This document shows, piece by piece, positions 1-9,211 of a stretch of 64,000 bases of DNA. The stretch is from Janthinobacterium sp. 1_2014MBL_MicDiv (GTDB lineage Bacteria > Pseudomonadota > Gammaproteobacteria > Burkholderiales > Burkholderiaceae_D): the NCBI RefSeq assembly GCF_001865675.1, contig NZ_CP011319.1, positions 4,278,001 to 4,342,000 of the forward strand, written 5' to 3'. Every line of letters starts with the position of its first letter. Position 1 is the stretch's first letter. The notes under the pieces were generated by a model. That model made no database searches. It had not been told where the DNA came from and worked only from the letters and a program-made list of their open reading frames with translations. Both the position numbers and the translations under genes were made by a program.

Positions 1-802
1 GCACGGCGGCGGCGCACAGGTAAGCCAGCGGCGCGCCAAACGGGATGATGGCCAGGATGCCGGTGGCGAACGCCCACAGGGCCGGCGACGGCAAGCCGGC
101 GATGGCGTAGGCAATGCCGATCAGCACGCCTTCGGCCAGCCCCACCAGCACCAGGCCGTTGACGGTGGCGCGTATGGCCGTGGGAATCTTTTGCGCATAG
201 CGGCCCCACCGTTCAGGACGCAGGAAATGGCTGCCGACGGCCGTGATCTGGCGCGTCAGCGCTTCGCCATCCTTGTAAAAGAAAAACAGGCACAGGAAGG
301 CCAGGCCAAAGTCGACGAGGCGGTGGAACACGTCCGCGCCGAGGATTTTCAGCATGTCGCGCGCGGAATGAAAACCGCCCACGGCGCTGCCAGCAAAGAA
401 GTGGCTGAGGCCGTGCGGCTGGCTCAGGGTGGCTTGCCACCAGTCGCCGATGGCGCCGCCGGCCAGCGGAATATGCGCTACCCAGTCCGGCACGGGCAAG
501 CCGTCGGCATTCGCATGGACGATGAAATTGGCCAGCACGGGCACTTCGCGCGCGGCCTGCGCCACGCCGAACAGCACGGGGATGATGAAGATGCAGGCAA
601 ACGCCAGGGTCAGCGCCGCGGCCGCGATAATGGTGCGCTGCCCCAGCGCCGCGCGCACGCGCAGGTATAGGGGCCAGGTGGCCACGCACAGGATGCCGGC
701 CCACACGAGCGGCAAAAAGAAACGCTGCATGACGAACGCCGTCACGGCGATCAGTGCCAGGGAAAAGCCTGCGCTGAGCATATCGCGCTGGGTATCGGTC
801 AT
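1..802 (-). CDS. AI-2E family transporter (YdiK-like), C-terminus beyond window
   Basis: The reverse strand is open from an ATG at 800-802 to the left edge, giving 267 residues with no stop. The protein is hydrophobic, with paired membrane helices at about residues 10-50 and 57-82, a polar loop, then helices near 165-185 and 205 to the edge. This is the layout of the AI-2E exporter/YdiK permease family, which is usually about 350 residues. The late segment with GLVLVGLAEGVLIG and the proline-glycine rich helix near the edge are typical of the family. The substrate cannot be read from sequence; family members include autoinducer-2 exporters and sodium/proton antiporters. The last ~90 residues are outside the window. 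Confidence 0.8.
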   Translation of the reverse strand, partial: MTDTQRDMLSAGFSLALIAVTAFVMQRFFLPLVWAGILCVATWPLYLRVRAALGQRTIIAAAALTLAFACIFIIPVLFGVAQAAREVPVLANFIVHANADGLPVPDWVAHIPLAGGAIGDWWQATLSQPHGLSHFFAGSAVGGFHSARDMLKILGADVFHRLVDFGLAFLCLFFFYKDGEALTRQITAVGSHFLRPERWGRYAQKIPTAIRATVNGLVLVGLAEGVLIGIAYAIAGLPSPALWAFATGILAIIPFGAPLAYLCAAAV

Positions 803-894
803 ACCACTCCATTCGTGCCGCGCACCGGGAACGGTGACGGGGCTTGGCTACGCGCCAGTTGCGCAGGCGTAGCGTAACACGGAGATTCGCTGAG

Positions 895-2085
895 TCACAC
901 GAGTCCCAGCTCCGCCGGCTTGACGCCGGCAAACACGTGCTCGAGTTGCGCCGGCGTCAAGCCGAAGGTGCGGCGCAGCAAGCCGCCCAGCACGGCGCGG
1001 TATTCGTTCAGCACGGGCATGTCGCGGTTCTGGAACAGCGTCGCCTGCGAAATGGCCACTTGTTCGCCCGCCACCTGCCTGCCGTTGATGCCGCCGCCCA
1101 GCACCCAGAACACGCTGCCGTGGCCGTGGTCCGTGCCACGGTTGCCATTTTCGCGGAAGGTGCGGCCAAATTCGCTGACGACGACGACCACGGTCTTGCG
1201 CCAGGCGCCGCCCATTTCCTGCGCAAATGCGGCCAGGCCACGCCCCAGCTCGTCGAAGCGCCCCGCCAGGTAGCCATTCGCGCCCCCCTGCCCCACGTGC
1301 GTATCCCAGCCGCCCACGTCGACGAAGCCGAGGTTGTATTTGTCCTTCATCAAGCGGGCGATGCGCTGCGCTTCGAGCTCAAAACCCTTGGTGCTGATGG
1401 CGTTGCGGTTGGCCGCCTGCATCTCTCCCGTCAATTCCTTCGTCACGTCGTCGCGCACGACAAAGCCCGCGCTGACCGGTTGCTGCAAGGGCGTGCCCCG
1501 GTACATGGCGGCGATGATCTGGCTTTGACGCGCATCAATGCCGGACTTGCCCACGGAGCGCAGCGCCATGTTCGGCACTTGCACGCCGCCCTGGAAAATC
1601 AGCGGCAGCTGGTCCGTGAAAGCGATGGCATGGCTGGCCTTGTCGCCGTTCAGACTTTGCGCCAGCCGGTTCAAAAAGCCCGAGCGGAAGTCGCGGCGCT
1701 GATTGATTTCTTGCCCCAGCTCTATCGTATCCTGCGTCTCGAAATGGCTGCGCGTTAAATCCGTCGTGCCGGCAAACGGGATGAAGGCCGCCTCGCCGCC
1801 TTGAAACAGCGGATAGACGGTCTCGCGCAGCGATGGATGCAGGGCCCAGTCCCCGTTCAGGGGCAGCGCGCCATTTTCCGCGCCAGGCTTCGCGATGGCG
1901 ATATTCGGCCGCGCCGCATAGTAAAAATCGCTGCCGACCGGCACCAGCAAGTTGTTCGCGTCATAGCCGCCGCGCAGGAACACGAACAGCAGCTTCGCAT
2001 CCGTGGCGGGCGCGGCCAGTAGGCTGCCCGCATGGGACAGCAGGGGCGCGGCGGCCAGGGCTTTCAACAGGTCACGACGGTTCAT
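895..2085 (-). CDS. DUF1501 domain-containing secreted protein
   Basis: 396 residues. The N-terminus (RRDLLKAL, then a hydrophobic stretch ending LLAAP) looks like a twin-arginine export signal. The body matches DUF1501, a family with a sulfatase/alkaline-phosphatase-like fold: FLRGGYDANNLLVP near residue 36, RSHFETQD near 110, DVGGWDTHVG near 245 and SEFGRTFRENGNRGTDHGHG near 290. An AAGGAG ribosome site sits 6-7 bases before the ATG. It lies 142 bases downstream of the DUF1800 gene on the same strand, the usual genomic pairing of these families, so the two are probably co-expressed and act together outside the cytoplasm. The biochemical role of the pair is not established. Confidence 0.9.
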   Translation of the reverse strand: MNRRDLLKALAAAPLLSHAGSLLAAPATDAKLLFVFLRGGYDANNLLVPVGSDFYYAARPNIAIAKPGAENGALPLNGDWALHPSLRETVYPLFQGGEAAFIPFAGTTDLTRSHFETQDTIELGQEINQRRDFRSGFLNRLAQSLNGDKASHAIAFTDQLPLIFQGGVQVPNMALRSVGKSGIDARQSQIIAAMYRGTPLQQPVSAGFVVRDDVTKELTGEMQAANRNAISTKGFELEAQRIARLMKDKYNLGFVDVGGWDTHVGQGGANGYLAGRFDELGRGLAAFAQEMGGAWRKTVVVVVSEFGRTFRENGNRGTDHGHGSVFWVLGGGINGRQVAGEQVAISQATLFQNRDMPVLNEYRAVLGGLLRRTFGLTPAQLEHVFAGVKPAELGLV

Positions 2086-2227
2086 GGCGACTCCTTTCAG
2101 TAGTTAACGCCTGAACAAAACCGCAGCGAGTGGCAGTGCCTTGTGGCCAGGAAGCGCAGCTGTGCTTTGGCGCAGTGAGCATCGCAGGCCGCAAGTCGCG
2201 ACGCGCAGCGGGTTTTGGCAGGCGTTT

Positions 2228-3757
2228 TCAACGGTGCATCATCTCTGGCGAGGACAAGAGGAAAGTATTCCACTCCTGCGGCGAGGCGGCCTGTTCCAGG
2301 GCCTGGCGCGTGGCGGGGCTCAGGGTCGCTTGCAGCGACTGGTAATACAGGGCGCTGGCCAGTTGCGGAAACGCGACTTTTTCCTGCGGCTGCGGACCAT
2401 CCGTCTTGAACAGGCCGGCGCTGCCCGAACCGATGGTGCGGGCGATATCGAAGCGCGTCGTCATCTGGCCGGGGCTGGCCCAGGACGCATCGGCCAGCGG
2501 ATAGCCGTCCGGCGTCTGGCGCCCGTACAGGGGCTGGCCCATGCGCGACAGCCAGTTCAGCATCGGTCCCGCATTCAGGATGGGCTTGTCGTCATAGCTG
2601 AGGCGCACGGCCGACACCACATAATGCATGGGGTCCTTGAATTTCTTTCCCAGCGACAGCCTGAATTCGGGACTGGCAAACAAGGTCTGCAGCACGTCGG
2701 CGATCATGCCGTCGCTGTGCTCGAACGTGGCCGCCATGCGCGCCACCAGCGCGTCAGGCGGATTGTCGCCGACGAAATACTGGGCCAGCTTGCCGCTGAT
2801 AAAGCGCGCCGTGGCGGGGCTGCGGCTCAGGCGGTCCAGCGCTTCATCGAGCTCGGCCAGCCCCCTGCCCTTCACGGTTTGCCCCAGGAATTGCTTGTCG
2901 CCGTAATCGTGGCGGTTCGGATTGAACTCGAACAAGCCGCGGCGCACGTACTGCGATTGCAGCGCCGGCTTCACTTTCGGCGCCTCCGTGCCCAGGTTCA
3001 CGCCCACCCCGGTCAGGATGCGCGCCAGTTCCTGGACATCGGCCTGGCTGTAACCGCCATTCACGCCCAGGGTATGCAGCTCCATCAGCTCGCGCGCATA
3101 ATTTTCATTGATGCGCTTGACGGCATTGGCTTCATTGTCCAGATAGCGCAGCATGGCCGGATGGTGGACGGTGGCGCCCAGCAAGTCGCGGAATTTCCCC
3201 AGAGCATGCGGCGCGATGGCGTTCGCTTCGTAATCGCCGACCATGGCGCGCAAGTTGTGCTTGCCCTGGTGCACGCTGAAATGGTTGAGCCAGAACCAGC
3301 TCAGCTGCTGCAGCAACTGGTTAGTCGAATACACGTCGAGCAGCAGCGAGCGCGTGGCCGCCTCGCGCGCCAGGCGGTTCAGTTCCTGCTGATAATCCTT
3401 TTGCGCCTGCTGCTTCGCCGCGTCGTCCGGCACGGCGGCCGCATCCCTGCGCTTCTGCTCCATGGCCATGACCAGTTGGTCGAGCGGCACCTGGCTGATG
3501 CTCATGGCGTCGATCTGCGCCTGGATGGCGGGCGGCAGGCTGGCCTTGCCTGGATGCAATTGTCCCTGCAGGTAGCGCGGCCACCCCTCCTTTTGCAGCT
3601 GGCGCACGCTGCCCGCATTCACGCCCCAGCTGGCACGCTCGAGCATGGCGATGCCTTGCGCGGCATGCTCGGGCGGGGCGACAGGCGCGGTCGCGGCGCA
3701 GCCGGCCAGCAAGAGCAGGGAAATGACGGTCGTTGGCAGCAGTCGATGGTGGAACAT
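2228..3757 (-). CDS. DUF1800 domain-containing lipoprotein
   Basis: 509 residues. It starts with a lipoprotein signal whose lipobox is LLAGC (Cys at about residue 20). The DUF1800 core is clear: WFWLNHFSVH near 155, the segment around NYARELMELHTLGVNGGYSQ near 220-235, and DVQELARILTG directly after it. It lies upstream of the DUF1501 gene on the same strand and probably forms an operon with it. DUF1800/DUF1501 pairs are widespread in proteobacteria and planctomycetes, without an assigned reaction. The lipobox implies membrane anchoring, and the partner has its own export signal, so both should meet in the periplasm. Confidence 0.9.
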   Translation of the reverse strand: MFHHRLLPTTVISLLLLAGCAATAPVAPPEHAAQGIAMLERASWGVNAGSVRQLQKEGWPRYLQGQLHPGKASLPPAIQAQIDAMSISQVPLDQLVMAMEQKRRDAAAVPDDAAKQQAQKDYQQELNRLAREAATRSLLLDVYSTNQLLQQLSWFWLNHFSVHQGKHNLRAMVGDYEANAIAPHALGKFRDLLGATVHHPAMLRYLDNEANAVKRINENYARELMELHTLGVNGGYSQADVQELARILTGVGVNLGTEAPKVKPALQSQYVRRGLFEFNPNRHDYGDKQFLGQTVKGRGLAELDEALDRLSRSPATARFISGKLAQYFVGDNPPDALVARMAATFEHSDGMIADVLQTLFASPEFRLSLGKKFKDPMHYVVSAVRLSYDDKPILNAGPMLNWLSRMGQPLYGRQTPDGYPLADASWASPGQMTTRFDIARTIGSGSAGLFKTDGPQPQEKVAFPQLASALYYQSLQATLSPATRQALEQAASPQEWNTFLLSSPEMMHR

Positions 3758-3856
3758 GGCGATCCTTCAAGCGATGTCAAGCAGAATGCATGAGGGTACG
3801 CCCAGGTTGACCTGCGCATGATTGCCATTTGCAACGAGTTGTAATGAAGCATGTAT

Positions 3857-4759
3857 TTATGCCAAGGCTGCGCACTGTTCCCGCAAGAAATCGCGCAACT
3901 GCAGCACCAGCGGCGTCGCCTGCGCCCGGTGCATGCAGACGAGGTGCAGGGGCGTGGCTTCGCCCGCCACTTCGGGCAACAGCACCTGCAGGCGGCCGGC
4001 GGCCAGGTCGGCGGACAGGTCCAGCCGCGATTTATAGGCAATGCCGAGGCCCGCCACGGCCCAGCGGCGCACCAGGTCGGCATCGTCGGCGCTGCGGTTG
4101 CCGCGCACCTGTACCGTCACCTGCTCGCGCTGCGGCAGGCGGTAAAACGTCCAGCGGTCGTGCAAGCCATCCTCGAGCGCAAAACACAGGCAATTGTGCT
4201 GCGACAAGTCTTCCAGCGCCAGCAGGGGGCCATGCGCGCGCAGGTAATCGGGCGAGGCGACCAGCACGCGGTCGTTGGCCGGCGCGATGGGCATGGCGAT
4301 CCTCGTCGAATCGTCCTGCTGGCCATAGCGCAAGGCAATATCGACTTGCTGGCGCACCATGTCGGCCACCCGGTCGCTGACGCTGAGCTGGTACTGCAGC
4401 TTCGGATGGCGCGACTGGAACTCATCCAGCCAACCCAGCATCAGGTTGCGGCCGAGATCGGATGGCATGGCAATTTTCAAGGTTCCGCCGAAACTGTCCT
4501 TGCCGGCCAGCAGTGCGTCATGGCCCGCGCGCAGCAGGCGCAAGGCTTCCCGCGCATGTTCGAGGTATTGCGCGCCTTCGGCCGTCAGGCTCAGCGAACG
4601 CGTCGTGCGGGCCAGCAGGCGCAGGCCCAATTCCCCTTCCAGGCGCTTGACGGCGGCGCTGGCCAGCGCGGGCGAGATGCCGAGCTCGCGCGCGGCGGCC
4701 GACAGGCTGCCCCGGTCGGCCGTGCGCACAAACACCTGCAAGTCATCGAGTCGCAGCAA
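3857..4759 (-). CDS. LysR family transcriptional regulator
   Basis: 300 residues beginning at a TTG codon; AAGGA lies about 11 bases upstream and no in-frame ATG fits better. The N-terminus (LDDLQVFVRTADRGSLSAAA, helix-turn-helix to about residue 60) is a LysR DNA-binding domain, followed by a substrate-binding domain of the CrgA/AaeR-like subgroup. It is divergent from the reductase gene starting at 4865, with about 105 bases between the starts, the standard LysR-target arrangement. A second module of the same kind lies at 10.1-12.2 kb in this window. The inducer is unknown. Confidence 0.9.
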   Translation of the reverse strand: MLRLDDLQVFVRTADRGSLSAAARELGISPALASAAVKRLEGELGLRLLARTTRSLSLTAEGAQYLEHAREALRLLRAGHDALLAGKDSFGGTLKIAMPSDLGRNLMLGWLDEFQSRHPKLQYQLSVSDRVADMVRQQVDIALRYGQQDDSTRIAMPIAPANDRVLVASPDYLRAHGPLLALEDLSQHNCLCFALEDGLHDRWTFYRLPQREQVTVQVRGNRSADDADLVRRWAVAGLGIAYKSRLDLSADLAAGRLQVLLPEVAGEATPLHLVCMHRAQATPLVLQLRDFLREQCAALA

Positions 4760-4864
4760 TTTTCAGCATTCCTTTGAAAGTGTTTCGGTACGCGCCCTCT
4801 TTTTCTCGGGCGGGAAAGCCACCATCATACGTCATCCCCTGTTCACTCTTAGTCAAGGACACCC

Positions 4865-5881
4865 ATGAAAGCCATCGCCTACCGTCACAGCCTGCCCATC
4901 GCGGATGCCGAGGCCCTGCTCGACATCGAGCTGCCCACGCCCGTCGCCACGGGCCGCGACCTGCTCGTCGCCGTGCACGCCATTTCCGTCAATCCCGTCG
5001 ACACCAAGGTGCGCAAGAATCGCCAGCCGAAAGAGGGCCAGGCCGAAGTGCTGGGCTGGGATGCGGCCGGCGTCGTCACGGCCGTGGGCCCGGACGTCAC
5101 CCTGTTCCAGGTCGGCGACAAGGTCTGGTATGCGGGCGCCATCAACCGCCCCGGCAGCAACAGCCAGTTCCAGCTGGTCGATGAGCGCATCGTGGGCCAC
5201 ATGCCGGCCAGCCTCGATTTCGCCCCCGCCGCCGCCCTGCCGCTGACGGCGATCACGGCCTGGGAATTGCTGTTCGACCGCCTGCAGATCAGCCGCGACA
5301 GGAATCTCGGCGGCAAGTCGCTGCTGGTGATCGGCGCGGCCGGCGGCGTCGGTTCCGTGCTGGTGCAGCTGGCGCGGCAGCTGACGGGCGTGACCATCAT
5401 CGGCACGGCGTCGCGCCCGGAAACGGCGGACTGGGTCAGGGAACTGGGCGCCCACCACGTGATCGACCACAGCCTGCCGCTGGCCGCCGAAATCACGCGC
5501 CTCGGCTTGCCGCCCGTCGACTATGTGATCAGCCTGAACCAGACCGACAAGCACTTCGAGCAGATCGTCGAGCTGATCGCGCCCCAAGGCAATTTTGCCC
5601 TGATCGACGACCCCGAACACATCGACGTGCGCAAATTCAAGGGCAAGAGCGTGTCCCTGCACTGGGAGCTGATGTTTACCCGTTCCCTGTTCCAGACGGC
5701 CGACATGATCCAGCAGCATGAATTGCTCGAGGAACTGGCGCAGCTGGTGGACGCGGGCGTCATCAAGACCACCCTGGCCGAGCGCTTCGGCACCATCAAC
5801 GCGGCCAACCTGAAGCGCGCGCATGCCCTGCTCGAAAGCAACACGGCAAAAGGCAAGATTGTGCTGGAAAATTTCCAGTAA
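4865..5881 (+). CDS. Zinc-type alcohol dehydrogenase-like / quinone reductase family protein (MDR superfamily)
   Basis: 338 residues. It has the GroES-like N-terminal half (ISVNPVDTKVR near 40, LGWDAAGVV near 62) and a Rossmann half with the nucleotide-binding GAAGGVGSVLVQLA near 157. No structural zinc Cys cluster is visible, so it belongs to the zinc-free quinone-oxidoreductase-like branch and probably uses NADPH to reduce a quinone or enone. It is divergent from the LysR gene ending near 4759, which is its likely regulator. Its closest relative in the window is the reductase at 10115-11128. The substrate is unknown. Confidence 0.88.
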   Translation: MKAIAYRHSLPIADAEALLDIELPTPVATGRDLLVAVHAISVNPVDTKVRKNRQPKEGQAEVLGWDAAGVVTAVGPDVTLFQVGDKVWYAGAINRPGSNSQFQLVDERIVGHMPASLDFAPAAALPLTAITAWELLFDRLQISRDRNLGGKSLLVIGAAGGVGSVLVQLARQLTGVTIIGTASRPETADWVRELGAHHVIDHSLPLAAEITRLGLPPVDYVISLNQTDKHFEQIVELIAPQGNFALIDDPEHIDVRKFKGKSVSLHWELMFTRSLFQTADMIQQHELLEELAQLVDAGVIKTTLAERFGTINAANLKRAHALLESNTAKGKIVLENFQ

Positions 5882-7150
5882 TCAGGTAATCAGGATGGCC
5901 CGGAAATCGTTGACATTCGTCAAGGTCGGGCCCGTGATCACGGAGTCTCCCAGCGCCTGGAAGAAGCCGTGGCCATCGTTGTTGTCCAGGCTGTCGCGGG
6001 GATGGATGCCCAGCGCCCAGGCGCGCCGCAGGGTATCGGGGGCGAGATAAGCGCCGGCGATGTCTTCCTGGCCGTCGACGCCATCGGTGTCGCCGGCCAG
6101 CGCATGGATTCCCTCCTGCCCTTCCAGCGCGATGCCCAGCGCCAGCAAAAATTCCACGTTGCGCCCGCCGCGGCCGTTGCCGCGCACGGTCACCGTCGTT
6201 TCACCGCCCGACAGCAAGACGCAGGGGGCGGGAAACGGCTGGCCCCGCAGGGCCGTCTGGCGCGCGATGCCGGCCATCACCGTACCCACGTCGCGCGCCT
6301 CGCCTTCCAGGCTGTCGCCCAGTATATACGGCGTGACGCCGGCCGCGCGCGCCACGCTAGCTGCCGCTTCGAGCGCCAGCTGCGGCGTGGCGATCAGGGT
6401 CGTTCGCGTGCGCGCCAGGCGCGGATCAGCGGGTTTCACGGATTCGCCACGTCCGCTCTCCAGCGCTTCTTGTATGCTGTCCGGCAAGACCAGGCCATAG
6501 CGGCGCACGATGGCCAGCGCGTCCGCGCAGCTCGTGGCGTCGCCCACCGTGGGACCGGACGCGATATCGCCAAGCTTGTCGCCGGGCACGTCCGAAATCG
6601 CCAAAGTGATGACTTGCGCCGGGTGGCAGGCGGCAGCGAGGCGCCCGCCCTTGATGGCCGACAAGTGGCGGCGCACGCAATTCATTTCGCCGATGGTGGC
6701 GCCGGATGCCAGCAGCGCGCGGTTCAGGGCTTGCTTGTCGGCCAAAGTGATGCCGTCCAGCGGCAGGGCCAGCAGGGACGAGCCGCCGCCCGAGATCAGG
6801 CACAGCACCGTGTCATCAGGCTGCAAGTTGGCCACCAGATCGAGCATGCGCCGCGCGGCCGCCATGCCGGCCGCATCCGGCACGGGATGCGACGCTTCCA
6901 CGATGTCGATGCGCGCGCACGGCACGGCATAGCCGTAGCGCGTGACGACGAGGCCCGACAGCGGCCCCGGCCAGTGCTGCTCGACGGCCTGGGCCATGGC
7001 GGCAGACGCCTTGCCGGCGCCGATGACGATCAGGCGTCCCTTCGGGACGGGCGGCAGATGGGGCGGCACGCAGTGCGACGGCTGCGCCGCCTCGACGGCG
7101 GCATGGAACATGGCTTGCAGCAAGGCGCGCGGCGCTGGGGTCGTCGTCAT
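5882..7150 (-). CDS. Glycerate 2-kinase / MOFRL family protein (TtuD/GckA type)
   Basis: 422 residues from the ATG at 7150, which has a GAGGAG box 7-8 bases upstream; a longer frame begins ten codons earlier without such a site. Family landmarks are IGAGKASAAMAQAVE near 40, CLISGGGSSLL near 115, VRRHLSAIKGGRLA near 150, ISDVPGDKLGDIASGPT near 180 and the C-terminal MOFRL domain with SGGETTVTVRG and GDTDGVDG. The family phosphorylates D-glycerate at C2 with ATP, in hydroxypyruvate, tartrate and serine breakdown. The stop abuts the convergent reductase stop at 5881. No tartrate or glyoxylate genes lie beside it. Confidence 0.88.
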   Translation of the reverse strand: MTTTPAPRALLQAMFHAAVEAAQPSHCVPPHLPPVPKGRLIVIGAGKASAAMAQAVEQHWPGPLSGLVVTRYGYAVPCARIDIVEASHPVPDAAGMAAARRMLDLVANLQPDDTVLCLISGGGSSLLALPLDGITLADKQALNRALLASGATIGEMNCVRRHLSAIKGGRLAAACHPAQVITLAISDVPGDKLGDIASGPTVGDATSCADALAIVRRYGLVLPDSIQEALESGRGESVKPADPRLARTRTTLIATPQLALEAAASVARAAGVTPYILGDSLEGEARDVGTVMAGIARQTALRGQPFPAPCVLLSGGETTVTVRGNGRGGRNVEFLLALGIALEGQEGIHALAGDTDGVDGQEDIAGAYLAPDTLRRAWALGIHPRDSLDNNDGHGFFQALGDSVITGPTLTNVNDFRAILIT

Positions 7151-7263
7151 TTTGTCTCCTCGGGATGCGAACCCGATCATAGCAGTGCCGGCGCCGTCCG
7201 CGCCAGCGGCTGCCAGATTGCCTGGCAGCTACAATGACGGCTTGACCACATCACAGGAATACC

Positions 7264-7617
7264 ATGAACGACGCCATCGAATGGACCAGCCTGGCCCGCA
7301 CCTTCGGCCTGTTTACCGTCACGGCCGTGGCGGAACTGCTGGGCTGCTACCTGCCCATGCTGTGGCTAAGCAACAAGGGCAGCGCCTGGCTGCTGTTGCC
7401 GGCCGCCATCAGCCTGCTGATCTTCGTGTGGCTGCTGACCCTGCATCCAGCCGCCAGCGGCAGAGTCTACGCCACGTATGGCGCCATCTATATCGCCACG
7501 GCCCTGGGCTGGCTGTGGCTGGTGGACGGCATCACGCCGGCCTGGACCGACATCGCCGGCGTGGGCCTGGCCCTGGCCGGCGCCGCCGTCATTGCCATGG
7601 GGCACAAGACGGCGTAA
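7264..7617 (+). CDS. YnfA/UPF0060 family small membrane protein
   Basis: 117 residues with four predicted membrane helices, matching the UPF0060/YnfA family in length and signature (AELLGCYLPMLWL near 20-35, HPAASGRVYATYGAIYI near 60-75, DIAGVGLALAGAAVIA near the end). These proteins resemble small multidrug resistance transporters in size and topology; E. coli YnfA has been proposed as an efflux component. An AGGAA box precedes the ATG. It stands alone between a convergent and a divergent gene. Confidence 0.9.
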   Translation: MNDAIEWTSLARTFGLFTVTAVAELLGCYLPMLWLSNKGSAWLLLPAAISLLIFVWLLTLHPAASGRVYATYGAIYIATALGWLWLVDGITPAWTDIAGVGLALAGAAVIAMGHKTA

Positions 7618-7623
7618 GACCCA

Positions 7624-8025
7624 TCAGGCGGCATGGCGGCGGAAGTTCGTTTCCGCCGACCAGGCCGCACCGGCGCGCGACAGCAGCACGGCTTCGCCAT
7701 CGGCCAGCCAGTCGTCGGCGTCGGCGATCTTCCACATGGCGTGCAGCAGCTTGCGGCGCAGGTCCGGGTCGCTGATTTCTTCCAGCAGGCTGTCGATCAC
7801 GCCATGGCCCAGCTGGATGGCGCCATGCACGGTCGAGGTCAGCATGTCGTCGCACAGGTCTTGCAGCAGCTGCTGGAAGGCGGCAGGCTCCAGGTCGATA
7901 TGCTCGAGGATCTTGCTGCTGTGCAGGGCCTGCAATTCCGAGCTGTCGAGGTTGCCATCGACGATCATCATCAGGGCCAGGATGCGTCCCGCTGCCTGGG
8001 GACTGTTTACCGAATACGTACGCAT
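7624..8025 (-). CDS. TerB-like (tellurite-resistance-type) cytoplasmic protein
   Basis: 133 residues, acidic and helical. The pattern RILALMMIVDGNLDSSELQAL near residues 14-34 and KIADADDWLADGEAVLL near 100 is that of the TerB-like fold, whose paired acidic helices bind metal in other members. It lies directly downstream of the TerC gene (66 bases apart, same strand), echoing TerB/TerC associations. The remaining tellurite operon genes are absent, so a role in envelope or metal stress is inference. Confidence 0.7.
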   Translation of the reverse strand: MRTYSVNSPQAAGRILALMMIVDGNLDSSELQALHSSKILEHIDLEPAAFQQLLQDLCDDMLTSTVHGAIQLGHGVIDSLLEEISDPDLRRKLLHAMWKIADADDWLADGEAVLLSRAGAAWSAETNFRRHAA

Positions 8026-8091
8026 GATTCCATTCTTTCATTGTGAGTTAAGAGGCGCGCCACCGCCATGCGGGGCGCGCGGTACTGCGGT

Positions 8092-9054
8092 TTACTTTTT
8101 ATCGCCAGGCTTGATGAACACGCTGGCCACGCAGCTGGCGACGATCAGCACGGCCACCACCAGCAACGATGCTTCGACGGGCACGTGGTACCACGGCATG
8201 ATCAGCATTTTCGAGCCGATGAACACCAGCACCATCGCCAGGCCATACTTGAGCATATGGAAGCGGTCAGCCACGTCCACCAGCAGGAAGTACAGGGCCC
8301 GCAAGCCCATGATGGCGAACAGGTTCGACGTGAACACGATGAACGGGTCCGTCGTGATGGCAAAGATGGCCGGGATCGAATCGACGGCGAAGATCAGGTC
8401 CGTCACCTCGATCAGGATCAGCACGAGGAACAGCGGCGTGACATAGCGCAAACCGCCCTTGGCCACGAAGAAACGTTCGCCGTGGTCGCCGTCGGCCACC
8501 CGCAAGTGGCGGCGGGCAAAGCGCAGCACCGGGTTGTTCGCCACGTCCGGCTCGGCATCGGCCGCCACCAGCATGCGCATGCCGGTAATCAACAGGAAGG
8601 CGCCAAACAGGTACAGCACCCAGCTGAACTCGCTCACCACCCATGCGCCGGCCAGTATCATCACGGCACGCATGACGATGGCGCCCAGCACGCCGTAGAT
8701 CAGGACCCGGCGCTGGTACTGGAGCGGCACCTGGAAGGCGCTGAAGATCAGCAGGAAGACGAAGACGTTATCGACGGACAGCGCTTTCTCGATCAGGTAG
8801 CCGGAAAAGAATTCCAGCGCCTTCTGGTTCGCCACCTCGGCGCCGGCCGTGCCGTTCAGATACCACCACAGGCCGCCGTTGAACAGCATGGCCAGGCTGA
8901 CCCATACCAGCGACCACGTGGCCGCTTCCTTGACGCCGACCTTGTGCGCCTTGTTGCCGCCGAAGACGAACAGGTCCAGCGCCAGCATCAGCAGCACGAA
9001 GACGATGAAACCGGCCCACATGGGGGCCGTGGCAATGCTCTCCAGGCCGTTCAT
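8092..9054 (-). CDS. TerC family integral membrane protein (Alx-like)
   Basis: 320 residues with about nine membrane segments. The TerC signatures are present: EKALSVDNVFVFLLIF near 90 and EVTDLIFAVDSIPAIFAIT near 200, each carrying the membrane-embedded acidic residues conserved in the family. TerC/Alx proteins function in Mn export and metallation of exported proteins; E. coli alx is alkali-induced. The gene is divergent from an nhaR-type regulator, with a palindrome between them, which suggests pH or cation control. Confidence 0.9.
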   Translation of the reverse strand: MNGLESIATAPMWAGFIVFVLLMLALDLFVFGGNKAHKVGVKEAATWSLVWVSLAMLFNGGLWWYLNGTAGAEVANQKALEFFSGYLIEKALSVDNVFVFLLIFSAFQVPLQYQRRVLIYGVLGAIVMRAVMILAGAWVVSEFSWVLYLFGAFLLITGMRMLVAADAEPDVANNPVLRFARRHLRVADGDHGERFFVAKGGLRYVTPLFLVLILIEVTDLIFAVDSIPAIFAITTDPFIVFTSNLFAIMGLRALYFLLVDVADRFHMLKYGLAMVLVFIGSKMLIMPWYHVPVEASLLVVAVLIVASCVASVFIKPGDKK

Positions 9055-9171
9055 CGTTGGCCTCCGCTACAGTCTCTGCCTGTATTCCAGCACATGGTGT
9101 TCTCCTTGCATGAATGAAGCAGTCATCATATGCCGAATCAAAACATCGAACAAATCGAATATAATTTACGA

Positions 9172-9194
9172 ATACATCGAAAAATTCGATGTAT
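9172..9194. promoter_or_regulatory. Perfect 10-bp inverted repeat upstream of nhaR-like gene
   Basis: ATACATCGAA and its exact reverse complement are separated by three A residues. The element ends 17 bases before the nhaR-like ATG, just downstream of a TATAAT box at 9160-9165. Related TCGAA/TTCGA words occur just upstream (about 9143-9159). It lies in the terC/nhaR divergent promoter region and is probably a regulator operator; autoregulation by NhaR is the simplest reading. Confidence 0.5.
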
Positions 9195-9211
9195 CAACAC
9201 AAGGATCCGCG

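Noticed and set aside
2141..3793. A 550-codon + strand frame opposite the DUF1800 gene
   Set aside because: The reverse strand encodes a convincing DUF1800 lipoprotein with lipobox; the + frame has no domain.
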